DNA of 64,000 bases from Desulfovibrio sp. Fe33 (lineage in GTDB: Bacteria; Desulfobacterota; Desulfovibrionia; Desulfovibrionales; Desulfovibrionaceae): the NCBI RefSeq assembly GCF_028532725.1, contig NZ_JAQKGU010000002.1:186001-250000 (forward strand), in the 5' to 3' direction. This document shows, in pieces, positions 51,771-60,264 of this stretch. Position 1 is the stretch's first letter. Each line of letters begins with the position of its first letter. The translations under genes and the position numbers were made by a program. Under the pieces are notes generated by a model that was given only the letters and a program-made list of their open reading frames with translations, was not told the origin of the DNA and searched no databases.

Positions 51771-52359
51771 GCTCCTCTCCTTGGATGCCGTAGCGTTTGA
51801 GAAAGCCCTTGAGTTTACGTTTGGCCCGGAAGGCGCGCACCTTGACGTTGGGCACGCTGATGCCGAGCATCTCGGCCGTTTCCCTGGTCGGCCGTTCCTC
51901 CAAATAGCTTAAGGTCAGGACCATTCTGTCCAGGGGCGAAAGCATGGCCAGGACCGCTTCCAGGATTTCTCCGAGTTCTCGCCTCCGAGCCAGGGATTCG
52001 AACTCCTCACTGGATTTCGCGGCAAGGGCGGTGTCCAGCCAGCGTTGCCCGTCCTCACTCAATTCGCATACCGGAGCTTCCTTGTTTCGGTACGTTCTGC
52101 GCCAGAAATCCTTGCAGCAGCGCAGGGTCACAATGGTCAGCCAGTTGCGGAACGGCTTTACGGGGCGGTACCTGTGCAGCCCCTTGAAGGCCCGGATAAA
52201 CGCCTCATGGGCAACTTCGGCCGCCTGCTCGGCGGGCACATGCGCGGCCACCAGCCGGGAGACAAGGCTCTCGTGCCGCTTGAGCAGGAGCGCGAAGGCG
52301 TCCCGGTCGCCATCGAGAATCCGCTCGATGACTTCTGTGTCGTCCATGTGTTCGGGCAT
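51760..52359 (-). CDS. ECF-type RNA polymerase sigma factor
   Basis: 199 residues. Sigma region 2 is at about 10-85 (DRDAFALLLKRHE, then AFIRAFKGLHRYRP, FRNWLTIVTLR) and region 4 at about 130-190 (LSPLDRMVLTLSYLEERPTRETAEMLGISVPNVKVRAFRAKRKL split by variable residues), as in RpoE-like ECF factors. It heads a three-gene unit with a small membrane protein and a CpxP-like protein. It is likely released by an envelope or metal signal. Confidence 0.92.
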   Translation of the reverse strand: MPEHMDDTEVIERILDGDRDAFALLLKRHESLVSRLVAAHVPAEQAAEVAHEAFIRAFKGLHRYRPVKPFRNWLTIVTLRCCKDFWRRTYRNKEAPVCELSEDGQRWLDTALAAKSSEEFESLARRRELGEILEAVLAMLSPLDRMVLTLSYLEERPTRETAEMLGISVPNVKVRAFRAKRKLKGFLKRYGIQGEEHEA

Positions 52360-52802
52360 TCGACCCTTTCATCGTTTGCGTGTCGTCAATGTCCGTAACA
52401 TGCCTGATCCAATGCGCCGCCACAAGCGGGAGCGCATTGTCTTTCCCGTTGCGGGGCCGCGCAAGGCGCGGCCCCCGGGAGATCGATCCGCCCGTGCAGA
52501 GGCGGGAGACGGTGCCCTGCGTTTGGGCGATCGAAATACCGGCCATTGGGACGATTGGGGAAAGCGCCGCATTGACGTCGTGCCGTCCTATGGCCCGAGG
52601 ACGGCATCAGGCTGCCCACAACAAGAGTATCGTGCGTTGCGCGGAAACGGTTACATGATTTGCGCTTCGAATAGACCTTCCCCGGCAGTTCGGTGCAGGG
52701 GCGGCAGTCGTCGGGGCGCGTGGTCATTTGCGGGTTGTCGGAAGGGCTGTTTGGACCTGGGCGAACACAGGCACCCGGCGAGGTTGGTCGGCGCTGGGCA
52801 TG
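52360..52802. other. intergenic region upstream of the sigma factor
   Basis: No gene is supported here. A TGCCGTCC / GGACGGCA hairpin lies at 52581-52606. The sigma-unit promoter must lie next to 52360, but no autoregulatory ECF-type motif could be recognised by eye. Confidence 0.4.
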
Positions 52803-52837
52803 AAAAAAGGGAGGCGGTTGTCAGACAACCTCCTCCC
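52803..52837 (-). terminator. terminator of the first tRNA-Glu
   Basis: GGGAGG-c-GGTTGT pairs with ACAACC-t-CCTCCC around a 3-base loop, then six T on the minus strand. Confidence 0.9.
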
Positions 52838-52847
52838 GGTAATTCCT

Positions 52848-52925
52848 TGGCGTCCCCAAGGGGATTTGAACCCCTGTTAACGGCGTGAAAGGCCGTCGTC
52901 CTGGACCAGGCTAGACGATGGGGAC
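52848..52925 (-). tRNA. tRNA-Glu (anticodon TTC)
   Basis: 78 bases with encoded CCA. Acceptor GTCCCCA, anticodon loop CTTTCAC and T arm AGGGG-TTCAAAT-CCCCT. Identical to the copy at 57463. Confidence 0.95.
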
Positions 52926-53316
52926 GCATTTGCGGCGGTCGTTTCGGCCGGGGATGCTCCCCTGAGATCGATTTGAACCACTCGCGGAATGGAGCTTTTT
53001 ACATAAAGCGAGGCTCAGGGCAAGTCTTTTTCGCATGGGATGACCGGTTGCGGAAGCTCCGTGGTCGGCGGCAAGGGGCGCTATATACGGTTTTCACAAA
53101 TGAAAATGTCGATTTTTGGGCGAACCGCAAGGAAGGGTTAAAACATTGTGAAATTTTGGACAATATTAAACTTATGTGACTCAACTAGTTGTAACGTTAG
53201 GAGGGTATGTTACGCTAGAGAGAAGAGGTGTATCAATTGTCCTGAAACATGCCCCTGACACAGGGGGCGACTGTATGCAATTCGAGAGATGATTCATCGT
53301 GGGGAGTAAGGGAAAG
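52926..53316. other. AT-rich leader before the chemoreceptor gene
   Basis: No gene is credible here. Symmetric elements include ATTGT-N10-ACAAT near 53145-53164 and CAACTAGTTG near 53180-53189. Either could be a regulator site for the chemoreceptor gene. Confidence 0.35.
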
Positions 53317-55827
53317 ATGAGTATCAAGTACAAGATTTTGTTGCCTTCGGCAGCTCTGGTGCTGCTGATAGGCTGCATAGGGGTTTATCTGCTGACTGGG
53401 CGGTTCGGTGAGTTGCGGACATCCTTCGCCGAGATGCTTGTGGGTAATGCGGCCAAGACCCTGACGTTAAACACTGAGGATGCGGCGCTTCGGGCTCAGG
53501 AAGAAGCCGCCCTGTTCGGCAGGATGCCTGCCGTGATCCGGGCTTTTTCCTTGGCGCATCAGGGGAATGTCGACGATGAAAGCGACCCGGTCGTGCAGAG
53601 CGCCCGCGAGGCCCTGCGAGCCGAACTCGGGCCTGTGCTCGACGGGTATGAGGCCGCGCTTGGCGAAAAGTTGAGGCTCCACTTCCATTTGCCCAATGGG
53701 CGCAGCCTGGCGCGCATGTGGCGTGACAAGCAGGCCAAGCGCAACGGCAAGTGGGTGGACGTTTCGGATGATATCTCCAGCTTCCGCAAGACGGTTCTGG
53801 ACGTGAACCGGGACGGCAGGCCCCGGCGGGGCATAGAGCCCGGCCGCAGCGGTTTCGCCATCCGCGGATTGGTGGCGGTCAAGGACGAATCGGGCAGGCA
53901 GCTTGGTTCCGTCGAGGTCCTCAAGAGCTACGAGGATGTCTTCAAGCTTTTCGAGGGCGAGGCGGGCAGCTTCTATACATTATATATGGACGCCTCCCTG
54001 CTTTCGACCACCACCAACCTTCAGGATCCGAAAAAATATCCCCTGGTCGGCAAATCCTTTGTCCGCGTGGCGGGCAAGGAAAACGCCGATCTGGACGCCG
54101 GAGTCACGGCGGACCTGTTGCATAAGGCCGCGGGCGGGCGGTTCGTCACCCTCGTGGGGAACTATGCCGTGGTTTACCTGCCGGTGGAGGATTATCAAGG
54201 GCAGCCTATCGGAGTGATTACCCTGGCCCGCGATATTTCCGTGCAGAACGCCATTCTGGACAGTGCAGTGGTCCTGGTCCTGGTTCTTTTCGGCCTGGCC
54301 GTGCTCCTGCCCTTGCTTTCTCTGCTCGGAGTCATGCGCTACGCCGTTTTCCGGCCTTTGGAAAAAATCCGGGCCCTGTCCGAGCGGGTGGCCAGGGGAG
54401 ATCTGAGTCAAGGCGAAGCCGTGACAAGCCGCGACGAGATCGGTTCCATTCATCGCTCCGTCAGCCGAATTCCGGTGACCCTCACCGAGCTTATCGACGA
54501 CTGCGAGGCCGCCGCCCGCGAGGTGGCGCACGGCGTTGTTCGGTCCCGGGGTGACGCCAGCCGTTACGAGGGAGCCTATGCTCAGCTTATTCAGAGCATG
54601 AACCGCGTGGCCGACACTTATACGGCGACCTTTGACTCTTTCCCGTTCCCGATTTTCACTGTTGACCGCGACCATAATCTGCTTTTCGTCAACCGCAACG
54701 CCAGCGAGATCGCGGGGCGGGAGATGAGCGAGCTGTTGGGCAAGCCGTGCAGCGAGGTGTTCAATACCGACATTTGCCGGACAAAGGACTGCGTCTGCAC
54801 CCGGGCCATGCAGGTCATGGAGCGGGTCGTGGGCTCCACCCGGGGCAAACTGACGTCGGGGGAGGTGGATATCAAGGGATACGCCAGCCCTCTTCGCGAC
54901 GGGAACAACAGGGTTGTGGGCGCGCTTGAGGTCATCGTTGACCAGACGGACATTCTCGATTCCCAGCGCAAGATGCAGCGCGTGGCCGATCAGGCCGGCT
55001 TGCTGTCCGAGCGCATGACATCCGCTTCGGAACAGCTTTCCGTGAGCGTGGAGGAATCCCGCGACGGCGCCGAGGAACAGAGCGCCCGCGCCACCGAAAC
55101 CGCGACGGCCATGGAGGAAATGAACGCCACGGTTCTGGAGGTGGCGCGCAACGCCAACGAGGCCGCCTTGAACGCGGAGCAGGCCGAGGGCCAGGCCATG
55201 GCCGGGCACGACGTCGTGACCAAGGTGGTCGCCTCGGTCAACGAGGTCAGCGAGCTGGCTTCCAGGCTCAAGGCCAACATGGGCGAGCTCGGCGGCCAGG
55301 TGGACGATATCGGCCGGGTCATGACCGTCATCAACGACATCGCCGACCAGACGAACCTCCTGGCGCTCAATGCGGCCATCGAGGCGGCCAGGGCGGGCGA
55401 TGCCGGGCGCGGATTCGCCGTGGTTGCCGACGAGGTCAGGAAGCTGGCCGAGAAGACGATGGTGGCCACCACCGAGGTGGGCAGCGCCATCGGAGCGATC
55501 CAGACCATGTCCCAGCGAAACGTCGCCGAAACCGACAAAGTGGCGCAAGTGCTCGATACCTGCACATCCCTGGCCGAGGAGGCCGGTCAGTCCCTGGCCG
55601 AGATCGTCGAATTCTCGCGCGGTTCCGCCCGCCAGGTGCAGGGTATCGCCACGGCTGCGGAAGAGCAGTCGGCCACATCGGAACAGATAACCAGGGCCAC
55701 AGAGGAGATGCATCGCATTTCCGAGAACACCAGCCGGGCCATGACGCAGTCGGCGCAGGCCTGCCATGAATTGAACGCCATCGCCCAGGAGCTCGACGGG
55801 CTCATCGGCGAACTCGGTTCCGCCTAG
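53317..55827 (+). CDS. methyl-accepting chemotaxis protein with dCache and PAS domains
   Basis: 836 residues. Helix 1 (about 8-28) leads to a large periplasmic sensor (30-310) of the double-Cache type, then helix 2 (about 315-340) and HAMP (340-395). A PAS domain (about 425-545) with a cysteine-rich CSEVFNTDICRTKDCVC segment comes next, then the MCP signalling hairpin. The tip NLLALNAAIEAARAGDAGRG and VVADEVRKLAEKT confirm the family. It should signal through CheA/CheW, none of which is nearby. The ligand is unknown. The ATG at 53317 is preceded by GGGA; a GTG at 53299 is less likely. Confidence 0.93.
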   Translation: MSIKYKILLPSAALVLLIGCIGVYLLTGRFGELRTSFAEMLVGNAAKTLTLNTEDAALRAQEEAALFGRMPAVIRAFSLAHQGNVDDESDPVVQSAREALRAELGPVLDGYEAALGEKLRLHFHLPNGRSLARMWRDKQAKRNGKWVDVSDDISSFRKTVLDVNRDGRPRRGIEPGRSGFAIRGLVAVKDESGRQLGSVEVLKSYEDVFKLFEGEAGSFYTLYMDASLLSTTTNLQDPKKYPLVGKSFVRVAGKENADLDAGVTADLLHKAAGGRFVTLVGNYAVVYLPVEDYQGQPIGVITLARDISVQNAILDSAVVLVLVLFGLAVLLPLLSLLGVMRYAVFRPLEKIRALSERVARGDLSQGEAVTSRDEIGSIHRSVSRIPVTLTELIDDCEAAAREVAHGVVRSRGDASRYEGAYAQLIQSMNRVADTYTATFDSFPFPIFTVDRDHNLLFVNRNASEIAGREMSELLGKPCSEVFNTDICRTKDCVCTRAMQVMERVVGSTRGKLTSGEVDIKGYASPLRDGNNRVVGALEVIVDQTDILDSQRKMQRVADQAGLLSERMTSASEQLSVSVEESRDGAEEQSARATETATAMEEMNATVLEVARNANEAALNAEQAEGQAMAGHDVVTKVVASVNEVSELASRLKANMGELGGQVDDIGRVMTVINDIADQTNLLALNAAIEAARAGDAGRGFAVVADEVRKLAEKTMVATTEVGSAIGAIQTMSQRNVAETDKVAQVLDTCTSLAEEAGQSLAEIVEFSRGSARQVQGIATAAEEQSATSEQITRATEEMHRISENTSRAMTQSAQACHELNAIAQELDGLIGELGSA

Positions 55828-55904
55828 CGCTCCGGGGGGCGCTCCCCGCCCAAAAGGAAGGGGGCTATATGTTTAACTCTCTGCTTTCACAGCAGAATGC
55901 TGCG

Positions 55905-55985
55905 GAGCGAAAAAACCGCGCCGGAGGCGAAATCATCCGACTATTGCCGCAAAGCGGCTTTCAACGCCTGATTTTCGTCTCCAGG
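55905..55985. repeat. dispersed palindromic repeat, partial inverted copy
   Basis: The core CGGAGGCGAAATCATCCGAC and the GCCGC/GCGGC hairpin with CTTTCAA match the copy at 2208-2306. The GGCAAGGG palindrome half is missing. Confidence 0.75.
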
Positions 55986-56015
55986 GAGTTGAAGGGATAG
56001 TGCCCATAAGAAAGG

Positions 56016-56063
56016 GGGAAGGAAAAGTCTTTCAAAACGGCTTTTCCTTCCCTTTTCCTTTTG
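56016..56063 (+). terminator. terminator of the chemoreceptor transcript
   Basis: A perfect 12-bp stem GGGAAGGAAAAG / CTTTTCCTTCCC, 13-base loop, followed by TTTTCCTTTT. Confidence 0.8.
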
Positions 56064-56181
56064 TTGTACGCTTTCCCCCTGCATGATTGTGCATACGTAT
56101 CGCGGTCGGCCCTTTGCGCATGTACTCCGGGCGGCCGCTGTGGTACGCATATCCAATGAAAATCATGCAAGGTGGGCCGCC

Positions 56182-57207
56182 ATGGCGTTGCGGGTGATCG
56201 AAGTCGTCACGCCCCGTTCGGACAAGGACGAGGTCAAGAAGTCCCTGGAGGAGCGGCAGCCGGACGAGGGGTACGTATTCTGGGCCTCGCCCCTGGACGA
56301 CGGGGAGTCCCTGTCCTTCCGCGTGGTCCTCGATATGGAGGAGACCGAGGACGTCCTGGACAGGCTGGAACGGCTCTTCGCCTGGACCGCCAAGTATCGC
56401 ATCGTGGTGTATCCGGCCGAAGCGACGTTGCCCAGGCTCGACAAGCTGGCCCTGGAAGAGGGGCGGGAGAAGGACCCATTCGGCGACAACGGTAACCCCC
56501 GCAACGGTCGCATCAGCCGCGAGGAGTTGTATGCCGACGTTCTGGATACGACCCTTCTTTCAAGATATTATGTCCTGCTCGTGCTGCTTTCCACTCTGGT
56601 GGGCGTCATCGGCCTGTTGCGGGACAATGTGGCCATCATCATAGGGGCCATGGTTCTCGCCCCGTTGCTCGGTCCCAATGTGGGGCTGGCCCTGGCCACC
56701 ACCCTCGGCGACGCCCGGCTCAGCCGGGAGTCCCTCAAGACGCTGGCCGTCGGTGTGGTTCTCTGCCTCGCCCTGTCGGCGTCCGCAGGGCTGCTCCTGG
56801 GCGTTCCCGAGCTGACTCCCGAGCTGGCCGCCCGCAGCGAGACCTCTTATTCGGATATCATTCTGGCGATGGTTTCCGGCGCGGCGGGCATCATTTCCGT
56901 CACTCTGGGTGTGCCCACTTCGCTCGTCGGGGTCATGGTCGCCTTGTCTCTGCTTCCTCCGCTCATCGCCTGCGGCCTGTTCCTGGGGGCTGGTTTGTTG
57001 CCCCAAGCGGGCGGAGCAGGGCTGCTCTTCGCGGTCAACGTCATTTGTCTCAACCTGGCCGGAGTCGGCACCTTCCTGGCCCAAGGCATCCGCCCCCTGT
57101 CCTGGTACGAGAAGGAACGCGCCCAAAAGGCCACCCTGCGCGCGGCCCTCATCTGGACCGCGCTCCTGGCCGTGCTCGTTGGGTTGATGTTCCTCAGGGC
57201 GCGATAA
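56182..57207 (+). CDS. DUF389/TIGR00341-family membrane protein
   Basis: 341 residues from MALRVIEVVTP; AAGGTGG upstream favours this ATG over one at 56083. An N-terminal soluble part (1-115) resembles an ACT/PII-like fold. Six or so helices follow with IIGAMVLAPLLGPNVGLALATTLGD, the signature of the family, and GVPTSLVGVMVALSLLPPL. The biochemical function of the family is not established. It is a single-gene unit flanked by hairpins. Confidence 0.87.
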   Translation: MALRVIEVVTPRSDKDEVKKSLEERQPDEGYVFWASPLDDGESLSFRVVLDMEETEDVLDRLERLFAWTAKYRIVVYPAEATLPRLDKLALEEGREKDPFGDNGNPRNGRISREELYADVLDTTLLSRYYVLLVLLSTLVGVIGLLRDNVAIIIGAMVLAPLLGPNVGLALATTLGDARLSRESLKTLAVGVVLCLALSASAGLLLGVPELTPELAARSETSYSDIILAMVSGAAGIISVTLGVPTSLVGVMVALSLLPPLIACGLFLGAGLLPQAGGAGLLFAVNVICLNLAGVGTFLAQGIRPLSWYEKERAQKATLRAALIWTALLAVLVGLMFLRAR

Positions 57208-57360
57208 CGGATAAGCGCGGTTGGGCCGCTTTTCGTCGTATGGGCGTTGGGGTGGTCCGGCAACGAACCTTCAGACACGGTTTAGCTGGAAGGTGTGGCC
57301 ATCTCGTCGGGCCATGTCGGCCTTCATAAGAGGAAGATGGTGGGGTGAACCCGGTGGGGC

Positions 57361-57402
57361 ATGAGGAAGGCCCGGCGGCTATTGCCTCCGGGCCTTCCTC
57401 AT
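57361..57402 (+). terminator. 15-bp inverted repeat after the DUF389 gene
   Basis: ATGAGGAAGGCCCGG pairs perfectly with CCGGGCCTTCCTCAT around a 12-base loop. Confidence 0.7.
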
Positions 57403-57420
57403 ACCCTCCGTCGGGCAATG

Positions 57421-57452
57421 AAAAACGGGCTGCGGTGTACCGCAACCCGTTT
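57421..57452 (-). terminator. terminator of the tRNA-Gln/tRNA-Glu pair
   Basis: AAACGGG-c-TGCGGT pairs with ACCGCA-a-CCCGTTT, with five T on the minus strand. Confidence 0.85.
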
Positions 57453-57462
57453 AACTGTCTCT

Positions 57463-57540
57463 TGGCGTCCCCAAGGGGATTTGAACCCCTGTTAACGGCG
57501 TGAAAGGCCGTCGTCCTGGACCAGGCTAGACGATGGGGAC
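57463..57540 (-). tRNA. tRNA-Glu (anticodon TTC), second copy
   Basis: Identical over its 78 bases to 52848-52925, including encoded CCA. It follows tRNA-Gln in one transcript. Confidence 0.95.
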
Positions 57541-57547
57541 ATATGGT

Positions 57548-57622
57548 TGGCTGGGCTGCAAGGACTCGAACCTTGATTAACGGAGCCAGAACCCGTCGTC
57601 CTGCCAATTGAACGACAGCCCA
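57548..57622 (-). tRNA. tRNA-Gln (anticodon CTG)
   Basis: 75 bases with CCA. Acceptor TGGGCTG / CAGCCCA, anticodon loop TTCTGGC and T arm CAAGG-TTCGAGT-CCTTG. Seven bases upstream of tRNA-Glu. Confidence 0.93.
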
Positions 57623-57682
57623 GCAGCGAGAAGATGATTTAAGGGCAATGCCTCTTTATGTCAACTTCTTTTTTAAAGAAAT

Positions 57683-58033
57683 TTACACAGCCCGGGCGAG
57701 ACGGCGGGTGCGCTTCTTCAGTTTGTTGATTTTGCGGCGCAGACGGTCACGCTGGGCGCGGTCTTCGAGTTCGCCACGCAGCACGCGCATGGCGCGGATC
57801 TGCTTCTTGATCTCGTGGATCTGGCGCTTGTACGGGGAGACCTGCTCCTCGTCGACGATGCCGAAGACTTCCTTGATCTCCTGGACCAACTCGTCCTTTT
57901 CCTTGCCGGAAGCGCCGGTGATCATGGGGAGCTTCTCCATGCACAGGGCACGCAGCTCCTTGGAGGTCATCTTCTCAAGGGGCTTGGTCAGGCCAAGCTC
58001 GTCAAAGGAAATTTCTTTTACTTCTTCACTCAC
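57683..58033 (-). CDS. hypothetical basic coiled-coil protein
   Basis: 116 residues from a GTG at 58033 with AAGGAG upstream. The first 55 residues include a SAP/Rho-N-like helix pair (MTSKELRALCMEKLP.ITGASGKEKDELVQEIKE interrupted at one position). The second half is a highly basic helix (RQIHEIKKQIRAMRVLR, RLRRKINKLKKRTRRLARAV), suggesting nucleic-acid binding. It looks conserved and well translated, but I cannot name it. It lies 38 bases after the DUF721 gene. Confidence 0.8.
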   Translation of the reverse strand: MSEEVKEISFDELGLTKPLEKMTSKELRALCMEKLPMITGASGKEKDELVQEIKEVFGIVDEEQVSPYKRQIHEIKKQIRAMRVLRGELEDRAQRDRLRRKINKLKKRTRRLARAV

Positions 58034-58071
58034 GGTGTACTCCTTAAAAAGGATCCTGAAGCGGATGTGGG

Positions 58072-58557
58072 TTACGAGTCGTCAAACAATCGCTGATAGG
58101 CCCGGTAACATTTGCCAACCGGCGAATCCGGGTCCAGCTTATCATTCAGGCTGCCTAACGTCTCAGGTTTTTTAAGTTTCCTCGGAGGCTCAGGGGCCTC
58201 CGGCCGGACTTCTCCGTCCAAAGGAACTCTGCCGTTTAGCAACTCGAACACCACTTTGTCAAAGACTTCTTTGCCTAAAAATCCATTTACCCGTTCAAGG
58301 ATCATCGGGCCGAGGTAGTGGGCCTCCTGCATGACGATGGGATCGTCGGCCGCCAGGACAAGCCGTCCGCCCCGATGCCCCAGCGGCCGGGCCATCTGGG
58401 CCACGTCGCCGAGGAGTTCGTCCCAGGACCGCCACAGGCGGACCAGGTCGCGCCCGCCGCTCCTGTCCAGTCCGTTCAGGAAGCGGGGCAGGGCGTCGCT
58501 CACGCTCTTGGCCTTGTTCAGCCGTTTGGGCCGGTCGGTAGTACGCCGATATACCAT
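58072..58557 (-). CDS. DUF721/DciA-like protein
   Basis: 161 residues. The N-terminal domain (about 20-110) shows the DUF721 pattern: WDELLGDVAQMARPLGHRGG, LVLAADDPIVMQEAHYL and ILERVNGFLG. DciA, the founding bacterial member, loads the replicative helicase DnaB. The proline-rich linker and C-terminal part (120-161) are lineage-specific. A direct replication role here is inferred. Confidence 0.78.
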   Translation of the reverse strand: MVYRRTTDRPKRLNKAKSVSDALPRFLNGLDRSGGRDLVRLWRSWDELLGDVAQMARPLGHRGGRLVLAADDPIVMQEAHYLGPMILERVNGFLGKEVFDKVVFELLNGRVPLDGEVRPEAPEPPRKLKKPETLGSLNDKLDPDSPVGKCYRAYQRLFDDS

Positions 58558-58560
58558 GGA

Positions 58561-58983
58561 TCAGATTCCCGCGCCCGCAGGCGTCAGTTTGATGGTCACG
58601 ATGGGCGGGTCGAGTTCGTAGGCCTCGCCGCTGCGTTCCTGCTCGTCCACCTCCCGGGCCGTTTCCGAGGCGACGTCCTGAGGGTCCGCGCCCTTGATGA
58701 TTCCGGAGATGACCCCGTCCCGAATGGCCCGGTCCGGTTTGAAACGGCGGCGGATCACGATCTCTTCCTGCTCGTACCCGTCCTTGACGATGGTCAGGAG
58801 GTGGTCGGACTGCTTGTCCAGGCTGACCGAGCAGGGTGTCGATGCGCACGCCTTCCCGCCGTCCGCGTACACGGTTGCGCCCAGCGGATCGGTGGATACG
58901 GCGATTCTTTGCTTGGGAACGCCGCAGGCGGAGACCAGCAACAGGCAGGCGAGGGCGCTCAGGGCGGCGGCCGTTCGAACCAT
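58561..58983 (-). CDS. lipoprotein with PEGA-like domain
   Basis: 140 residues from ATG 58983 (AGGAG upstream). A signal with lipobox LVSAC sets Cys 20 as the lipidated residue. A PEGA-type carbohydrate-fold segment follows (VSTDPLGATVYADGG, then CSVSLDKQ and DGYEQEEIVIRR). The C terminus is extended. A surface or periplasmic structural role is likely. It lies between a Usp gene and the DUF721 gene, within four and nine bases of its neighbours. Confidence 0.85.
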   Translation of the reverse strand: MVRTAAALSALACLLLVSACGVPKQRIAVSTDPLGATVYADGGKACASTPCSVSLDKQSDHLLTIVKDGYEQEEIVIRRRFKPDRAIRDGVISGIIKGADPQDVASETAREVDEQERSGEAYELDPPIVTIKLTPAGAGI

Positions 58984-58991
58984 ATGTTCTC

Positions 58992-59879
58992 CTAAATGCA
59001 TGTGCGCACGCGGTAGTTGACGAGAACGGCCGGGCAGCCCGGGGAAAGCGCCACTTGGATGGTGGTGGACCCCACCGAGGGCTTTGCGTGGTCCTCGCTC
59101 GACGAGTATTGGGCCATAACGACCATGTCCGCATTCTGTTGGCGGGCGTGCTTGAGAATTTCCACGTACGGCAGTCCCTCCCAGCAGTGGAATTCGTGAC
59201 TGATACCGTCCAAGGCCTTGGCGTAGCGGGAACGCATACGGTTCAGGGCCTTGTCGATGAAGACGTCCATGGACTGCATATAGTATTCCGGGTTGGGCTT
59301 GGTCTGTCCAACGTCGAGCACATGGAAGATGTCCAGGTGCGCATTGAAGGAGGCCGCCATGTGGACGGCGTAGCACAGGGCGGAGTCCGAGGGGGTGGAG
59401 AAGTCCGTGGCCATGATGATGCGCTTGATGTCGGCTCCGTCGGGCATGGGATTGGTCACCACCATGACCGGGCAGAACACGTTTGCGCAGACCTTGCGGA
59501 TGGTCGTGTCCACCAGTCCCCACATGCGGTCGCCACGGGGCGCCGGGTTGGTGTGATGACCCATGACGATGAGGTCGACTCTTTCGTCATGGATAATCCG
59601 CAGCATTTGCTCGTGTGCGACGCCCGTCGCCACCCGTATGGAATGCCGGACGCCTTCGAGATCCTTTTCGTAATACGCCGCGATCTTGGCCTTGGTTGAT
59701 GCCAGCAGCTCTTCGCGGATCGCCGGGTCGTCGAAGGAGCACCAGTTGTCGCGGTCCAGGGGCAGCGTATGGAACAGGATCACTTCCGCATTTCGCGACC
59801 GGGCCAGGTCGAAGGCCGCCTTGGGCGCGGTCCGGGTGTCGATCTGGGGAGTCGCCGCCAACAGTATCTTATTGAACAT
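58992..59879 (-). CDS. universal stress protein, two UspA domains
   Basis: 295 residues starting MFNKILLAATPQ. Tandem Usp domains occupy about 1-145 and 150-295. Glycine-rich loops in the UspA ATP-site position are partial (VMGHHTNPAPRGD). It is a paralog of 20049-20942 and the first gene of the run toward 57683. Its promoter region is shared with the divergent ArsR-methyltransferase gene. Confidence 0.9.
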   Translation of the reverse strand: MFNKILLAATPQIDTRTAPKAAFDLARSRNAEVILFHTLPLDRDNWCSFDDPAIREELLASTKAKIAAYYEKDLEGVRHSIRVATGVAHEQMLRIIHDERVDLIVMGHHTNPAPRGDRMWGLVDTTIRKVCANVFCPVMVVTNPMPDGADIKRIIMATDFSTPSDSALCYAVHMAASFNAHLDIFHVLDVGQTKPNPEYYMQSMDVFIDKALNRMRSRYAKALDGISHEFHCWEGLPYVEILKHARQQNADMVVMAQYSSSEDHAKPSVGSTTIQVALSPGCPAVLVNYRVRTCI

Positions 59880-60230
59880 GTCATGCTCCTTGTCAGCCGG
59901 TGGGGTTCGTGCAGTTCCGTCAATCGGCTTGGCGAATGCGCCTAGCATACTATCGCAAAAATCGTCCGGCCTCCGCAAGTATAATCCAAATCGCCCGCAT
60001 TTCGCAAAAGAAGATCAGTCGGCCTTCCGTCAAATCTTGGGGCCTCGGCGGATGCAAGACACGCCGCCTGGATAAAAGTCATGTGGAAACAGCCGGTTCA
60101 CGGGGATTCCCGCATGGCCCTATTTCCCCTGATGCGCGATGCGCGTCCCGCTTGCCGCCCGAATACGTGAAACGCGCGCTAGTCCGGGCTTGACGGGGAC
60201 GGGGCGCATAAGCTAGGTAACGATTGTTCA

Positions 60231-60252
60231 GTATATCAAGATATCCTGATAT
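60231..60252. promoter_or_regulatory. palindrome TATATCA-N8-TGATATA before the ArsR-methyltransferase gene
   Basis: The site ends 12 bases before the ATG at 60265, where bound repressor would block transcription or translation initiation. Autoregulation by the ArsR domain is likely. The rest of 59880-60230 holds no gene. Confidence 0.65.
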
Positions 60253-60264
60253 AGGCGAAAGGCA

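Noticed and set aside
60180-60264. Possible SAH riboswitch before the ArsR-methyltransferase/ahcY unit
   Set aside because: The leader is short and AT-rich around the palindrome; I could not find the paired elements of an SAH riboswitch, and only 28 bases separate the two genes.
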